Below are positions 52,069 to 59,790 of a stretch of 64,000 nucleotides of DNA, one piece after another; positions within the stretch are counted from its first letter, which is position 1; each line of letters starts with the position of its first letter. The DNA comes from an uncultured Eggerthella sp. (GTDB lineage Bacteria > Actinomycetota > Coriobacteriia > Coriobacteriales > Eggerthellaceae): the NCBI GenBank assembly GCA_900542525.1, contig UQNZ01000002.1, positions 124,001 through 188,000 on the forward strand. The letters are read 5' to 3'. The notes beneath the pieces were generated by a model. That model did no database searches, had not been told where the DNA came from, and worked only from the letters and a program-made list of their open reading frames with translations. The translations under genes were made by a program, and so were the position numbers.

Positions 52069-53976
52069 TTAGTTGTCCTTATTCTCTTCGTCGTCGACTA
52101 CCTCGAAGTCAGCTTCGATCGTGTCGTCTGCTGGAGTGCTCTCTGCAGTCTCAGCAGCTGCACCTGCCTGAGCACCTTCGGTGCTGTAGACGACTTCCGC
52201 CAACTTATAGCCAACCTGCTGGAGGTTTTCGGTTTCCTTCTTGATGGCCTCAAGATCGGTGCCTTCAAGTGCGCTGCGAGCTGCCGCGATCGCATCTTCC
52301 GCCTGCTTCTTCATGTCATCGCCGACCTTGTCAGAGATTTCAGCAAGCGTGGTCTCGGTCGCATTGATGAGCGAATCACAGTTGTTGCGGATCTCGACCT
52401 CCTGCTTACGCGCAGCATCTTCCTCTGCGTGGATCTCTGCATCCTTCACCATACGATCTACTTCATCATCGGTAAGTGCGGTGGATCCTGAAATGGTGAT
52501 CTGCTGCTGCTTGCCCGTACCCAGATCCTTTGCGGAAACGTTCACGATGCCATTCGCATCGATATCGAACGTGACCTCGATCTGCGGCATGCCACGGCGT
52601 GCAGCCGGGATACCGGTGAGCTGGAACTTGCCGAGTGTCTTGTTGCCAGCTGCCATTTCGCGTTCACCCTGCAGAACATGGATCTCAACGCTGGTCTGAT
52701 TATCAGCCGCGGTCGAATAGATCTCGGTCTTGCGGGTTGGGATGGTGGTGTTGCGCTCGATCATCTTGGTCATAACGCCGCCCATGGTCTCAACACCGAG
52801 GGAAAGCGGAGTAACGTCGAGCAACAGGATGCCTTCGACATCGCCTGCCAGAACGCCGCCCTGAACAGCTGCACCCATTGCAACTACTTCATCGGGGTTG
52901 ACCGACATGTTCGGCTTCTTGCCTGTGATCTTCTCGACCAGTTCCTGCACTGCAGGCATACGAGTCGAACCACCAACAAGGATGACCTCGTCCACGTCGC
53001 CCGTCTTCAGGCCAGCATCTTTGAGCGCTTGCTCTACTGGCAATTTGCAGCGGTCGAGCAGATCTTTGGTGATGCGCTCGAACTCAGCACGGGTGAGCGT
53101 GTAGTCCAAGTGGAGCGGGCCAGCTTCGCCTGCGGAGATGAAGGGCAAGTTGATGGTGGTTTGCGTAGTGGAAGAGAGCTCCATCTTTGCTTTTTCAGCA
53201 GCTTCCTTCAAGCGCTGCATAGCCATCTTGTCCTTGCGCAGATCGATACCGTTGTCGGCCTGGAACTTGTCGGCAAGCCAGTCGATGATGCGCTGATCCC
53301 AGTCGTCGCCACCAAGATGGTTATCGCCTGCGGTCGAGCAAACTTCGAATACGCCATCGCCCAGCTCGAGCACTGACACGTCGAACGTACCGCCGCCGAG
53401 GTCGAACACGAGAACCTTCTCATCTTTGTTGGTCTTGTCGAGACCATACGCAAGTGCTGCTGCCGTGGGCTCGTTGATGATACGGAGCACCTCGAGACCA
53501 GCAATCTTACCTGCGTCCTTCGTTGCCTGACGCTGTGCATCGTTGAAGTATGCAGGGACAGTGATGACTGCCTGCGTGATGGGCTCGCCCACACGCTTTT
53601 CAGCATCGGACTTGATCTTCTGGAGCACCATAGCCGAGATCTCTTCCGGCATGTAATCGCGTTCGTCGATCGCAACGACAGCACGACCGCCGTTACCATT
53701 CTTCACGTTATAGGCGACAGTCTTCTGCTCCTCGCCCGTTTCGCCATAGGAACGACCGATGAAGCGCTTCACGGAAGCAATGGTGTTCTCAGGGTTAGTG
53801 ACTGCCTTATTCTTTGCAGCTTTACCGACCGTGCGTTCACCGTCTTTGCCAAAACCTACTACCGAAGGAGTAGTGCGATCGCCTTCAGCGTTAACCAAAA
53901 TTTCTGGCTCCGATCCTTCCATGACCGCCATAGCGGAGTTGGTCGTACCCAAGTCGATTCCAATAATCTTTGGCAT
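52069..53976 (-). CDS. dnaK: Chaperone DnaK (Hsp70)
   Basis: 635 residues. The nucleotide-binding domain has IGIDLGTTNSAMAVMEG, NEPTAAALAYG, VFDLGGGTFDVSVLELG and VILVGGSTRMPAVQ. The substrate domain follows (LLDVTPLSLGVETMGGVM, NTTIPTRKTEIYSTA), then the helical lid and an acidic tail. The length is typical. It is first in the heat-shock operon and has its own promoter with a dyad over the -35 box. Confidence 0.98.
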   Translation of the reverse strand: MPKIIGIDLGTTNSAMAVMEGSEPEILVNAEGDRTTPSVVGFGKDGERTVGKAAKNKAVTNPENTIASVKRFIGRSYGETGEEQKTVAYNVKNGNGGRAVVAIDERDYMPEEISAMVLQKIKSDAEKRVGEPITQAVITVPAYFNDAQRQATKDAGKIAGLEVLRIINEPTAAALAYGLDKTNKDEKVLVFDLGGGTFDVSVLELGDGVFEVCSTAGDNHLGGDDWDQRIIDWLADKFQADNGIDLRKDKMAMQRLKEAAEKAKMELSSTTQTTINLPFISAGEAGPLHLDYTLTRAEFERITKDLLDRCKLPVEQALKDAGLKTGDVDEVILVGGSTRMPAVQELVEKITGKKPNMSVNPDEVVAMGAAVQGGVLAGDVEGILLLDVTPLSLGVETMGGVMTKMIERNTTIPTRKTEIYSTAADNQTSVEIHVLQGEREMAAGNKTLGKFQLTGIPAARRGMPQIEVTFDIDANGIVNVSAKDLGTGKQQQITISGSTALTDDEVDRMVKDAEIHAEEDAARKQEVEIRNNCDSLINATETTLAEISDKVGDDMKKQAEDAIAAARSALEGTDLEAIKKETENLQQVGYKLAEVVYSTEGAQAGAAAETAESTPADDTIEADFEVVDDEENKDN

Positions 53977-54067
53977 GTTCTTATCCTTTCAATAGAGACT
54001 CGTAAAACGAACCTTGTGTTACCTTATAGTTAAAAAGAGCCTTATTAAGAAAGCTCCAGCGATTGAC

Positions 54068-54118
54068 ATAATATAATCTAAGTGCCCTATTGTAAAGTTT
54101 TATGCATTACAAACTTTA
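54068..54118 (-). promoter_or_regulatory. dnaK promoter with overlapping dyad operator
   Basis: On the minus strand TTTACA (54096-54091) and TATTAT (54073-54068) are separated by exactly 17 bp, a good vegetative-type promoter about 95 nt before dnaK. The perfect dyad TAAAGTTT-N10-AAACTTTA (54093-54118) covers the -35. It differs from the classic HspR site CTTGAGT-N7-ACTCAAG, so HspR binding is inferred from position only. Confidence 0.65.
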
Positions 54119-54400
54119 ATATTTCTGCTTGCTTTGCATCACCGCAGTTCAAGCTGGTTTTAGGAATAAAAAAATGGAGACAAACCAGCGTTCGTCTCCA
54201 TAATTCATACACAAGCGACCTATACGTCACTTGAAATCTCGGCTTCCCACAATCTCGGCTCGATCTTCGGTCTGCACACCGCTCTACGCTTCGTTCACCC
54301 GATCTTTTATGCCAAACGAACTGCTTGACATACTAGAACCGAATCGTTTCGCCTGCGCATTTTGTTGCGCGCTTGAAAGGTTGCTTACCAAAAGGTTACT
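54119..54400. other. Gene-free stretch between the dnaK promoter and the ferredoxin gene
   Basis: It contains one clear terminator hairpin (54174-54201) and about 200 nt of 3' untranslated sequence after the ferredoxin stop. No ORF or further structure could be supported in that part. Confidence 0.5.
54167..54201 (-). terminator. Intrinsic terminator downstream of the ferredoxin gene
   Basis: On the minus strand ATGGAGAC...GTCTCCAT forms an 8-bp stem (54174-54181 / 54194-54201) followed by a run of seven or eight T. Confidence 0.85.
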
Positions 54401-54589
54401 TTAGTCTTCAATAACCTCAGGGATAGCGCCCATCGGGCAGCTTTCAACACAGTCGCCACAAGCAATGCAGGACTCTTCGTTAACAACGGTAACAACACCG
54501 TCGACAACTTCAAGTACTTCTTGGGGGCAATCGTCAACACAAATGCCGCAGCCAATACATTCTTCTTCTAGAATAACTGGATGTGCCAT
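54401..54589 (-). CDS. 2[4Fe-4S] ferredoxin
   Basis: 62 residues made almost wholly of two cluster motifs, CIGCGICVDDCP and CIACGDCVESCP, in the clostridial-type symmetric fold. It is a small soluble electron carrier and a possible partner of hydrogenase or of oxidoreductases such as the nearby nitroreductase. It is transcribed alone and ends at a terminator about 200 nt downstream. Confidence 0.95.
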   Translation of the reverse strand: MAHPVILEEECIGCGICVDDCPQEVLEVVDGVVTVVNEESCIACGDCVESCPMGAIPEVIED

Positions 54590-54719
54590 TTCGTACCTCT
54601 TTCCTCAGTCTCAGCTACTAAGCTTGTACGGGCTTGAAAAACCCTCTGTAGGAAAATAGCACGTATAGGCACATATTCAAACTGCTTAGCTATTTCTTCT
54701 GTAAACGGTTGATGAAGCC

Positions 54720-54998
54720 CTAAGATACCGCATCTTCAGGAACAGAAGACTCGCTCGAATGAGGTAGCGTGACTTGATCTGCGCCACCGATCTCTAAGCG
54801 CACTTCCCAACCTTTATCGTTCTCGACCACGTTAATATCGATCGAACTATCCGATTTGTTCGAGTATGCCACAAGATCTTCAAGGGTGTCTTTGCTGTCG
54901 GTAGTGACCACGATCTCTCTATTTCCAACGCCCGCTTCAGCTTCGATTCGCGCGATGAGTTCTTCGCTGGGCATACCAAATGCATCAATGCATACCAT
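54720..54998 (-). CDS. TusA/SirA-like small protein lacking the active Cys
   Basis: 92 residues from the ATG at 54996-54998 with AAAGGA upstream. The layout resembles the TusA/YedF fold: VCIDAFGMP near the start (family members read DxRGLxCP), then EIVVTTDSKDTLEDLVAYSN and NVVENDKGWEVRLEI. The Cys-Pro that carries sulfur in TusA is replaced by Met-Pro. It lies about 220 nt downstream of hypE on the same strand. A role in sulfur or selenium transfer is therefore doubtful; assignment rests on pattern only. Confidence 0.55.
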   Translation of the reverse strand: MVCIDAFGMPSEELIARIEAEAGVGNREIVVTTDSKDTLEDLVAYSNKSDSSIDINVVENDKGWEVRLEIGGADQVTLPHSSESSVPEDAVS

Positions 54999-55217
54999 GG
55001 TTCGTCCTTTCTCGTTCGTGTCTCTTATTATTATATTTTTCGCGCGTGGCCTGAAGACATCGTCCAAGATAGTAAACGAGCTGTTACATGACAGATCGCC
55101 TTACATGAAGGCGATCTGGAAACATGCATCTAAATGTTGGGGTATGAATATACGCGCTTCGCTGTATGGACGCGGCTCACTGCAAGATTCTTCGCGGACA
55201 GCTGCTGGTTTAAAGCG

Positions 55218-56237
55218 CTAACAAATACGCGGGAGTTGCTCACCCACGAGCATATCCATGATACGCAACGAACCGAATCCCGTTCGCAAGGAAACACGCG
55301 AGTCGCGGCCTTCAGGTTTTTCGACCACTTCGCCGATGATCGCCGCATCAACGCCATATTTGTTCGCCTTCATGGCCGCAAGCGCCGCTTCAGCCTCATC
55401 GGCAGCTACCACGCACACCATCTTGCCTTCGTTGGCAACCTGGAAGATATCGTAGCCAAGCATCTCGCATGCTCCACGCACGGCGTCTTTCACAGGGATC
55501 GCAGCTTCTTCGATCACGAAATCAACCTGCGACTGTTCAGCCAGCTCATTTAAGGTAGAAGCTAGACCGCCCCGCGTAGGGTCACGGAAACAACGCGTGT
55601 TCGGCGCGACTGCGATCACCTCTTGAATAAGGTGATTGAGCGGAGCTGCATCCGTTTGCAGATCAGCAGAGAAACCAAGCTCTTCACGGCAGCTCATGAT
55701 CGTGATGCCATGGTCGCCCAGCGTGCCGGTTACTAGAATCTTATCGCCTGGTTTGCAGTACGCTCCTGAAAGGTCGATGCCCTTAGGAATGAAACCGATT
55801 CCTGAAGTGTTGATGAATACGCCATCACCATGCCCGCGATTGACCACTTTCGTGTCCCCCGTCACGATGCGCACTCCCGCTTCCTTAGCCATTTCAGCCA
55901 TGCTCGCACAAATGCGCTTGAGCTTATCCATTGGATAGCCCTCTTCAAGAATGAAACCGCAGCTCAAGAACTGCGGAACGGCACCACTCGTTGCAACATC
56001 GTTCACCGTGCCGCACACGGCCAAGCGCCCGATATCGCCACCCGGGAAGAACTGCGGGGTAACCACAAAGCTATCGGTCGAAAACGCGATGCGCTCGCCT
56101 TCAGGCACTTCAAGACGCGCAGCATCGTCGCCAACGCGAAGCTCTTCGCCAGCATACGCCTCGAAGAACACCTCATCGATGATGCGTTTCATCATCGAAC
56201 CGCCGCTTCCATGCCCTAACAGTACTGTTTCGTCCAT
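55218..56237 (-). CDS. hypE: Hydrogenase maturation factor HypE
   Basis: 339 residues of the PurM/SelD-like ATPase superfamily. LLGHGSGGSMMKRIIDEVF, GDDAARLEV, FSTDSFVVTPQFFPGGDIG, TGDTKVVNRG and DPTRGGLASTLNE are typical. It ends in PRIC, keeping the C-terminal Cys that HypF carbamoylates and HypE dehydrates to thiocyanate. It is separated by about 28 kb from hypFCD but sits directly after nikR, 16 nt away. Confidence 0.97.
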   Translation of the reverse strand: MDETVLLGHGSGGSMMKRIIDEVFFEAYAGEELRVGDDAARLEVPEGERIAFSTDSFVVTPQFFPGGDIGRLAVCGTVNDVATSGAVPQFLSCGFILEEGYPMDKLKRICASMAEMAKEAGVRIVTGDTKVVNRGHGDGVFINTSGIGFIPKGIDLSGAYCKPGDKILVTGTLGDHGITIMSCREELGFSADLQTDAAPLNHLIQEVIAVAPNTRCFRDPTRGGLASTLNELAEQSQVDFVIEEAAIPVKDAVRGACEMLGYDIFQVANEGKMVCVVAADEAEAALAAMKANKYGVDAAIIGEVVEKPEGRDSRVSLRTGFGSLRIMDMLVGEQLPRIC

Positions 56238-56253
56238 ATTCAGTTCCTTAGAT

Positions 56254-56676
56254 TTAGATGAATTCGCCGGTGGTGGTCATGACCAAACGCCCGGTTTTAA
56301 CTCCCTTGGTACCCAGGATAAGGTTCGCCACATCCTGAACCTCGCCAGTTTCCCCTTTAAGGATGATGACTTCAAGGCAGTTGTCTTCGTCAATGTGCAC
56401 ATGGACCGACGTAATGATACGATCAAGATAACGATGCTGTATGAAGTGCAGTTTTTCCTGCAGATCACTTGCGTGGTGACTGTAGACGATGGTGAGCGTG
56501 CCCATAACGATACGCCCAGGCGTTGCGCACTCCCCTTCCACCAGCGCATCGCGCACAAGATCGCGAATGACTTCGCTGCGGTTCTTCGCCAGACCACGAC
56601 GTGCGACCAAATGATCGAAGTTGATAAGAAGGTCTTCCGGCATTGCTACCGAAAAGCGCACAAGATCACTGCTCAT
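56254..56676 (-). CDS. nikR: Nickel-responsive regulator NikR
   Basis: 140 residues from the ATG at 56674-56676; the 55 upstream codons overlap another gene and are not coding. The N-terminal ribbon-helix-helix (VRFSVAMPEDLLINFD, NRSEVIRDLVRDAL) is followed by the ACT-like nickel domain. His-rich YSHHASDLQ and SVHVHIDEDNCLEVI supply the His and Cys ligands of the square-planar nickel site. NikR represses nickel uptake or nickel-enzyme genes when nickel is plentiful. It is placed between a small unknown gene and hypE. Confidence 0.95.
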   Translation of the reverse strand: MSSDLVRFSVAMPEDLLINFDHLVARRGLAKNRSEVIRDLVRDALVEGECATPGRIVMGTLTIVYSHHASDLQEKLHFIQHRYLDRIITSVHVHIDEDNCLEVIILKGETGEVQDVANLILGTKGVKTGRLVMTTTGEFI

Positions 56677-56707
56677 ACCAATTGCCTTTGCTTGCCTTTG
56701 CTTTGGA

Positions 56708-56962
56708 CTAAACGAGATTGACCGTAACACCTGGTGCAGAGCTGGCATCTTTATCGAGGGCATCCTGCGCATCGGTAAGCAGGGCGCGCGCTTCATCCAT
56801 GAGACCCTGGATTTCCTTGAGTACCGCAGCGGTGTTCTCATAGCCGCTATCGTCTGCTTTATGGAACAACTTGTGCGTCCAGCGACGATTCAACGCAACC
56901 TGGTCGTCCATCTGTTCGAGCATCATCTTGAATTGATCGGTATTCACACCATTGGTGCACAT
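56708..56962 (-). CDS. Small helical protein upstream of nikR, function unknown
   Basis: 84 residues. It is mainly helical and acidic (FKMMLEQMDDQVALNRRWTH, AAVLKEIQGLMDEARALL), with no membrane segment, signal peptide or Cys cluster. It begins the run with nikR (31 nt downstream) and hypE, so a link to nickel or hydrogenase assembly is possible but not shown. I do not recognise the family. Confidence 0.7.
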   Translation of the reverse strand: MCTNGVNTDQFKMMLEQMDDQVALNRRWTHKLFHKADDSGYENTAAVLKEIQGLMDEARALLTDAQDALDKDASSAPGVTVNLV

Positions 56963-57268
56963 GGCATTTTCCTATCTCTTAAACGATCTTTGCCTTTTGC
57001 GAAGATCGAACAGTGCGTTTTCGTGCAGGCAGCGCGAGCTTTTGTCGAAGGCTCCCGCGCCGAAACGCGGTGCTCCATAAACACGTTTCCTGTCTGTATT
57101 ATCGAGCGACAAATGAGAGAAGAGAAGTCTCATTTTTACTAGCGGTGTGAATTATTCCGTAATTTGTGTTATTCAACACAAGAACTCCCCTTTTGGGGAG
57201 CTCTTGGCAGTTTGTGAAGGCTTCATCATCACGAAAGCCGCACATGAATGATGGCTTAGGCCCGCGTT
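56963..57268. other. Intergenic region between galE and the nikR-hypE run
   Basis: No gene is supported. TGTGTT-ATTC-AACACA (57165-57180) and GTGTGAAT (57145-57152) facing ATTCAACAC resemble the GTGTTAC-type halves I recall for some NikR operators, so autoregulation is possible. The galE terminator-like hairpin lies at 57180-57205. Confidence 0.35.
57180..57205 (-). terminator. Hairpin downstream of galE, probable terminator
   Basis: An 11-bp stem AAGAGCTCCCC/GGGGAGTTCTT with an AAAA loop and one G.U pair lies about 63 nt past the galE stop. The following T-run is interrupted (TTCTTGTGTT). Confidence 0.6.
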
Positions 57269-58393
57269 TTACGCGTTATAGCCATTCGGATTGTGACTCT
57301 GCCACTTCCATGCATCGGCACACATGCGCGCGAGGTCGTATTCCGCAACCCAGCCCAATTCGGTCGCTGCCTTTTCACACGCTGCATAGTTTTCCGCAAT
57401 ATCGCCTGGCCTGCGCTCAACGATTCGGTACGGAAGCTCTTTGCCACATGCCTGCTCGAAAGACTTGATAACTTCAAGCACGCTCGAGCCCGTTCCTGTT
57501 CCCAAGTTGAAGATCGCAACACCACTGCGCGTACCGTCTTCAGCCACAGGGCCTTCGATGCTGCCCAGCCCTATCGCTTTACCGGTGCCAACTTTGCCGC
57601 CCATGTAATCGAGCGCTTTCACGTGCCCACGCGCAAGATCGACCACATGAATGTAGTCACGCACGCCCGTGCCATCAGGAGTGGGATAATCGTCGCCAAA
57701 GACCTGGATGCATTCGAGCTTGCCAGTGGCAACTTGCGCCACATAAGGAAGCAGGTTATTCGGAATACCCTTCGGATCTTCGCCGATCCTGCCACTTTCA
57801 TGCGCACCGATCGGATTGAAGTAGCGCAGCAACACCACATTCCATTCGGGATCTGCACGGTGCAAATCGGTAAGGATACGCTCGAGCATGGACTTGGTCT
57901 CTCCGTAAGGATTGGTGGCCTCATGCTTGGGACACTCTTCAGTGATAGGAATCATCTCAGGATCACCATAAACCGTAGCGCTGCTCGAGAAGATGATATT
58001 CTTCACACCATGATTGCGAGCTACGTCGAACAATACGAGTGAACCAGTAACATTATTCCAGTAGTATTCGAGCGGTTTTTGCGTAGATTCACCCACCGCT
58101 TTAAAACCTGCGAAGTGGATGATCGCATCGATATCGTGTGCAGCAAAGACCTTACTGAGTGCTTCACGATCAAGGATATCCACCTGATAGAACGTGAGCT
58201 TTTCAGGCTTGCCCGTGATCTCACCAATACGGTGGATGGCTTCTTCGCTCGAGTTGGAAAGATTGTCGACCACAACTACGTTGTAGCCTTTTTCGAGCAG
58301 TTCAACACACGTGTGACTTCCGATGAAACCTGCGCCACCTGTTACCAAGATCGTCTGATCTGCAGGGGCGGTTGCTAAGCTTTTGTTCGCCAT
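57269..58393 (-). CDS. galE: UDP-glucose 4-epimerase
   Basis: 374 residues of the extended SDR family. VTGGAGFIGSHTCVELLEKG (NAD-binding), VVDNLSNSS, HFAGFKAVGES, the catalytic FSSSATVYGDP and YGETK (Tyr and Lys) are present, along with RYFNPIGAHESG and PTPDGTGVRDYIHVVDLARGH. It interconverts UDP-glucose and UDP-galactose for cell-surface sugars or galactose use. It is monocistronic by spacing. Confidence 0.96.
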   Translation of the reverse strand: MANKSLATAPADQTILVTGGAGFIGSHTCVELLEKGYNVVVVDNLSNSSEEAIHRIGEITGKPEKLTFYQVDILDREALSKVFAAHDIDAIIHFAGFKAVGESTQKPLEYYWNNVTGSLVLFDVARNHGVKNIIFSSSATVYGDPEMIPITEECPKHEATNPYGETKSMLERILTDLHRADPEWNVVLLRYFNPIGAHESGRIGEDPKGIPNNLLPYVAQVATGKLECIQVFGDDYPTPDGTGVRDYIHVVDLARGHVKALDYMGGKVGTGKAIGLGSIEGPVAEDGTRSGVAIFNLGTGTGSSVLEVIKSFEQACGKELPYRIVERRPGDIAENYAACEKAATELGWVAEYDLARMCADAWKWQSHNPNGYNA

Positions 58394-58467
58394 GAGATAC
58401 CTTTCATTCTTTTCTTTATTATAGGTGCTTGCTGTAGTGGGGTAATCTGGCGTGCAGGTTTTACCAT

Positions 58468-58980
58468 CTAATGCGCATTTACCCGCGTAATCATTTCTTT
58501 AAGAAGCACCCAGGCATGTTGCTTGCGTTCATCAGTCTGAAGCATGCGCTCGAAATCAACGAACACACAGCAATGCCTTCCGAGTACACCGTCGCAGCAG
58601 TCTAGCTTGATCGGCTGATTATAAGCAAGCGAAAGGGTGCGCGCTGAGGCTTGTTCGGTTACCACGAGACACAGCGGGTCGATCGCTTCGATTAGGCGAA
58701 GGAGCGAAGGTGCGTCAAGCTCTTCTGCAGGCTGCGAAACACCGCGAAGCGCGATCCAGAAAATGTCGGAAGCAGCAATTCCTGCACGCGCGGCTGTTGC
58801 TTCAATTGCTTTGCGCGCCTGATCAGAAGGGTTTTTTTGCGAGATGACGCAAAAGAGCGCATTCACGCTCCCTTCAAAATAATCCGTAAGAGCAGCGCAT
58901 TCTGCCTCGCGCTGGCGTTCGTAGACCGACTGATTATCGGGCTGCGCCGGCGTGCGATTATGCGAAGAAGACGAGGCCAT
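58468..58980 (-). CDS. Hypothetical cytoplasmic protein
   Basis: 170 residues. No family was recognised. A Ser/Asn/Gln-rich N terminus is followed by alternating helix and strand segments (ALFCVISQKNPSDQA, SDIFWIALRG, IDPLCLVVTEQASA) and a Cys cluster LDCCDGVLGRHCCVFVDF. The alpha/beta pattern suggests a Rossmann-like fold. It lies 10 nt downstream of the Gph-type phosphatase and is probably in its operon. Confidence 0.7.
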   Translation of the reverse strand: MASSSSHNRTPAQPDNQSVYERQREAECAALTDYFEGSVNALFCVISQKNPSDQARKAIEATAARAGIAASDIFWIALRGVSQPAEELDAPSLLRLIEAIDPLCLVVTEQASARTLSLAYNQPIKLDCCDGVLGRHCCVFVDFERMLQTDERKQHAWVLLKEMITRVNAH

Positions 58981-58990
58981 GCGCTCTATC

Positions 58991-59653
58991 CTACTGCTCG
59001 ATGAAGCGCAGCATATCTAAGGGCTGTTCGATCACGTGATCGGGCGCAGCAGCCATCAAGCGTTCTCGCGGCTGATATCCCCAGGTTACCGCAACCGCTT
59101 CCATGCCTGCATTATGAGCTGCTTGCATGTCGCTTGCCGAGTCTCCGAAGAAAAGGCACTTTTCGGGAGCAACCCCGAGTTCGCTGGCGCAAAGCAACAA
59201 TCCTGTAGGGTCGGGCTTGCGCGGGACCGTGCCTGATTCGCCATGCGCAACTTCGATCAAGTCGGGGAAGAAACGGTCGCGCACATCAAGTACGCCTTGT
59301 TCGAATTTGTTTGACAAGATCGCAAGACCCACCCCCGCCTCTTTTGCCTTTTCAAGCGCTGCAGTGATCCCATCGAATTCAGTAGTGTAAATGATGCCAA
59401 ATTCGTGATAGAAATTCTTGAAATTCTGGAAAACGCGCTCTGCTTGTTCAGGGGTCGCATCTGCTGGCACTGCTTGTGCGATAAGGCGTGCGGCCCCATC
59501 GCCCACATACGTGAGGATCTCTTCAGGAGTGTGTGGTGGGAAGCCTTGATCGGCAAGGGCTTTGTTCGTCACATTCACCAGGTCGGGAAGCGTATGGAGC
59601 AACGTGCCATCGAGATCGAAGATAAACGCTTTATATGTTCGTTGTTCACTCAT
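58991..59653 (-). CDS. gph: HAD-family phosphatase, phosphoglycolate phosphatase-like
   Basis: 220 residues. HAD motif I FIFDLDGTLLHTLPDL, motif II LAILSNK, motif III Lys in VPRKPDP, and motif IV FFGDSASDMQAA. A helical cap lies between motifs I and II. Gph and pyrophosphatase PpaX share this layout, so the exact substrate is uncertain. It is followed at 10 nt by a hypothetical protein gene. Confidence 0.88.
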   Translation of the reverse strand: MSEQRTYKAFIFDLDGTLLHTLPDLVNVTNKALADQGFPPHTPEEILTYVGDGAARLIAQAVPADATPEQAERVFQNFKNFYHEFGIIYTTEFDGITAALEKAKEAGVGLAILSNKFEQGVLDVRDRFFPDLIEVAHGESGTVPRKPDPTGLLLCASELGVAPEKCLFFGDSASDMQAAHNAGMEAVAVTWGYQPRERLMAAAPDHVIEQPLDMLRFIEQ

Positions 59654-59756
59654 AGCTGCCTTTGGTCATTCGAAAGAATCTCTTTCTGCGATTATGCCAC
59701 AGAACCAAGAGAAGCGCCTGTCGGGTAACAGAGGGCATAGTTACACCGCAGACGCT

Positions 59757-59781
59757 CCATAAACGCTTTGCTTAAAGCGCT
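59757..59781 (-). terminator. Weak hairpin after cstA
   Basis: CGCTTT-AAGC-AAAGCG (59764-59779) forms a 6-bp stem followed by TTTATGG on the minus strand, about 12 nt past the cstA stop. The T-run is short. Confidence 0.35.
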
Positions 59782-59790
59782 TGCATGAAC

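Noticed and set aside
54061..54080. TATAAT-like box on the plus strand in the dnaK upstream region
   Set aside because: No plus-strand gene follows, and the minus-strand promoter with 17-bp spacing explains the AT-rich block better.
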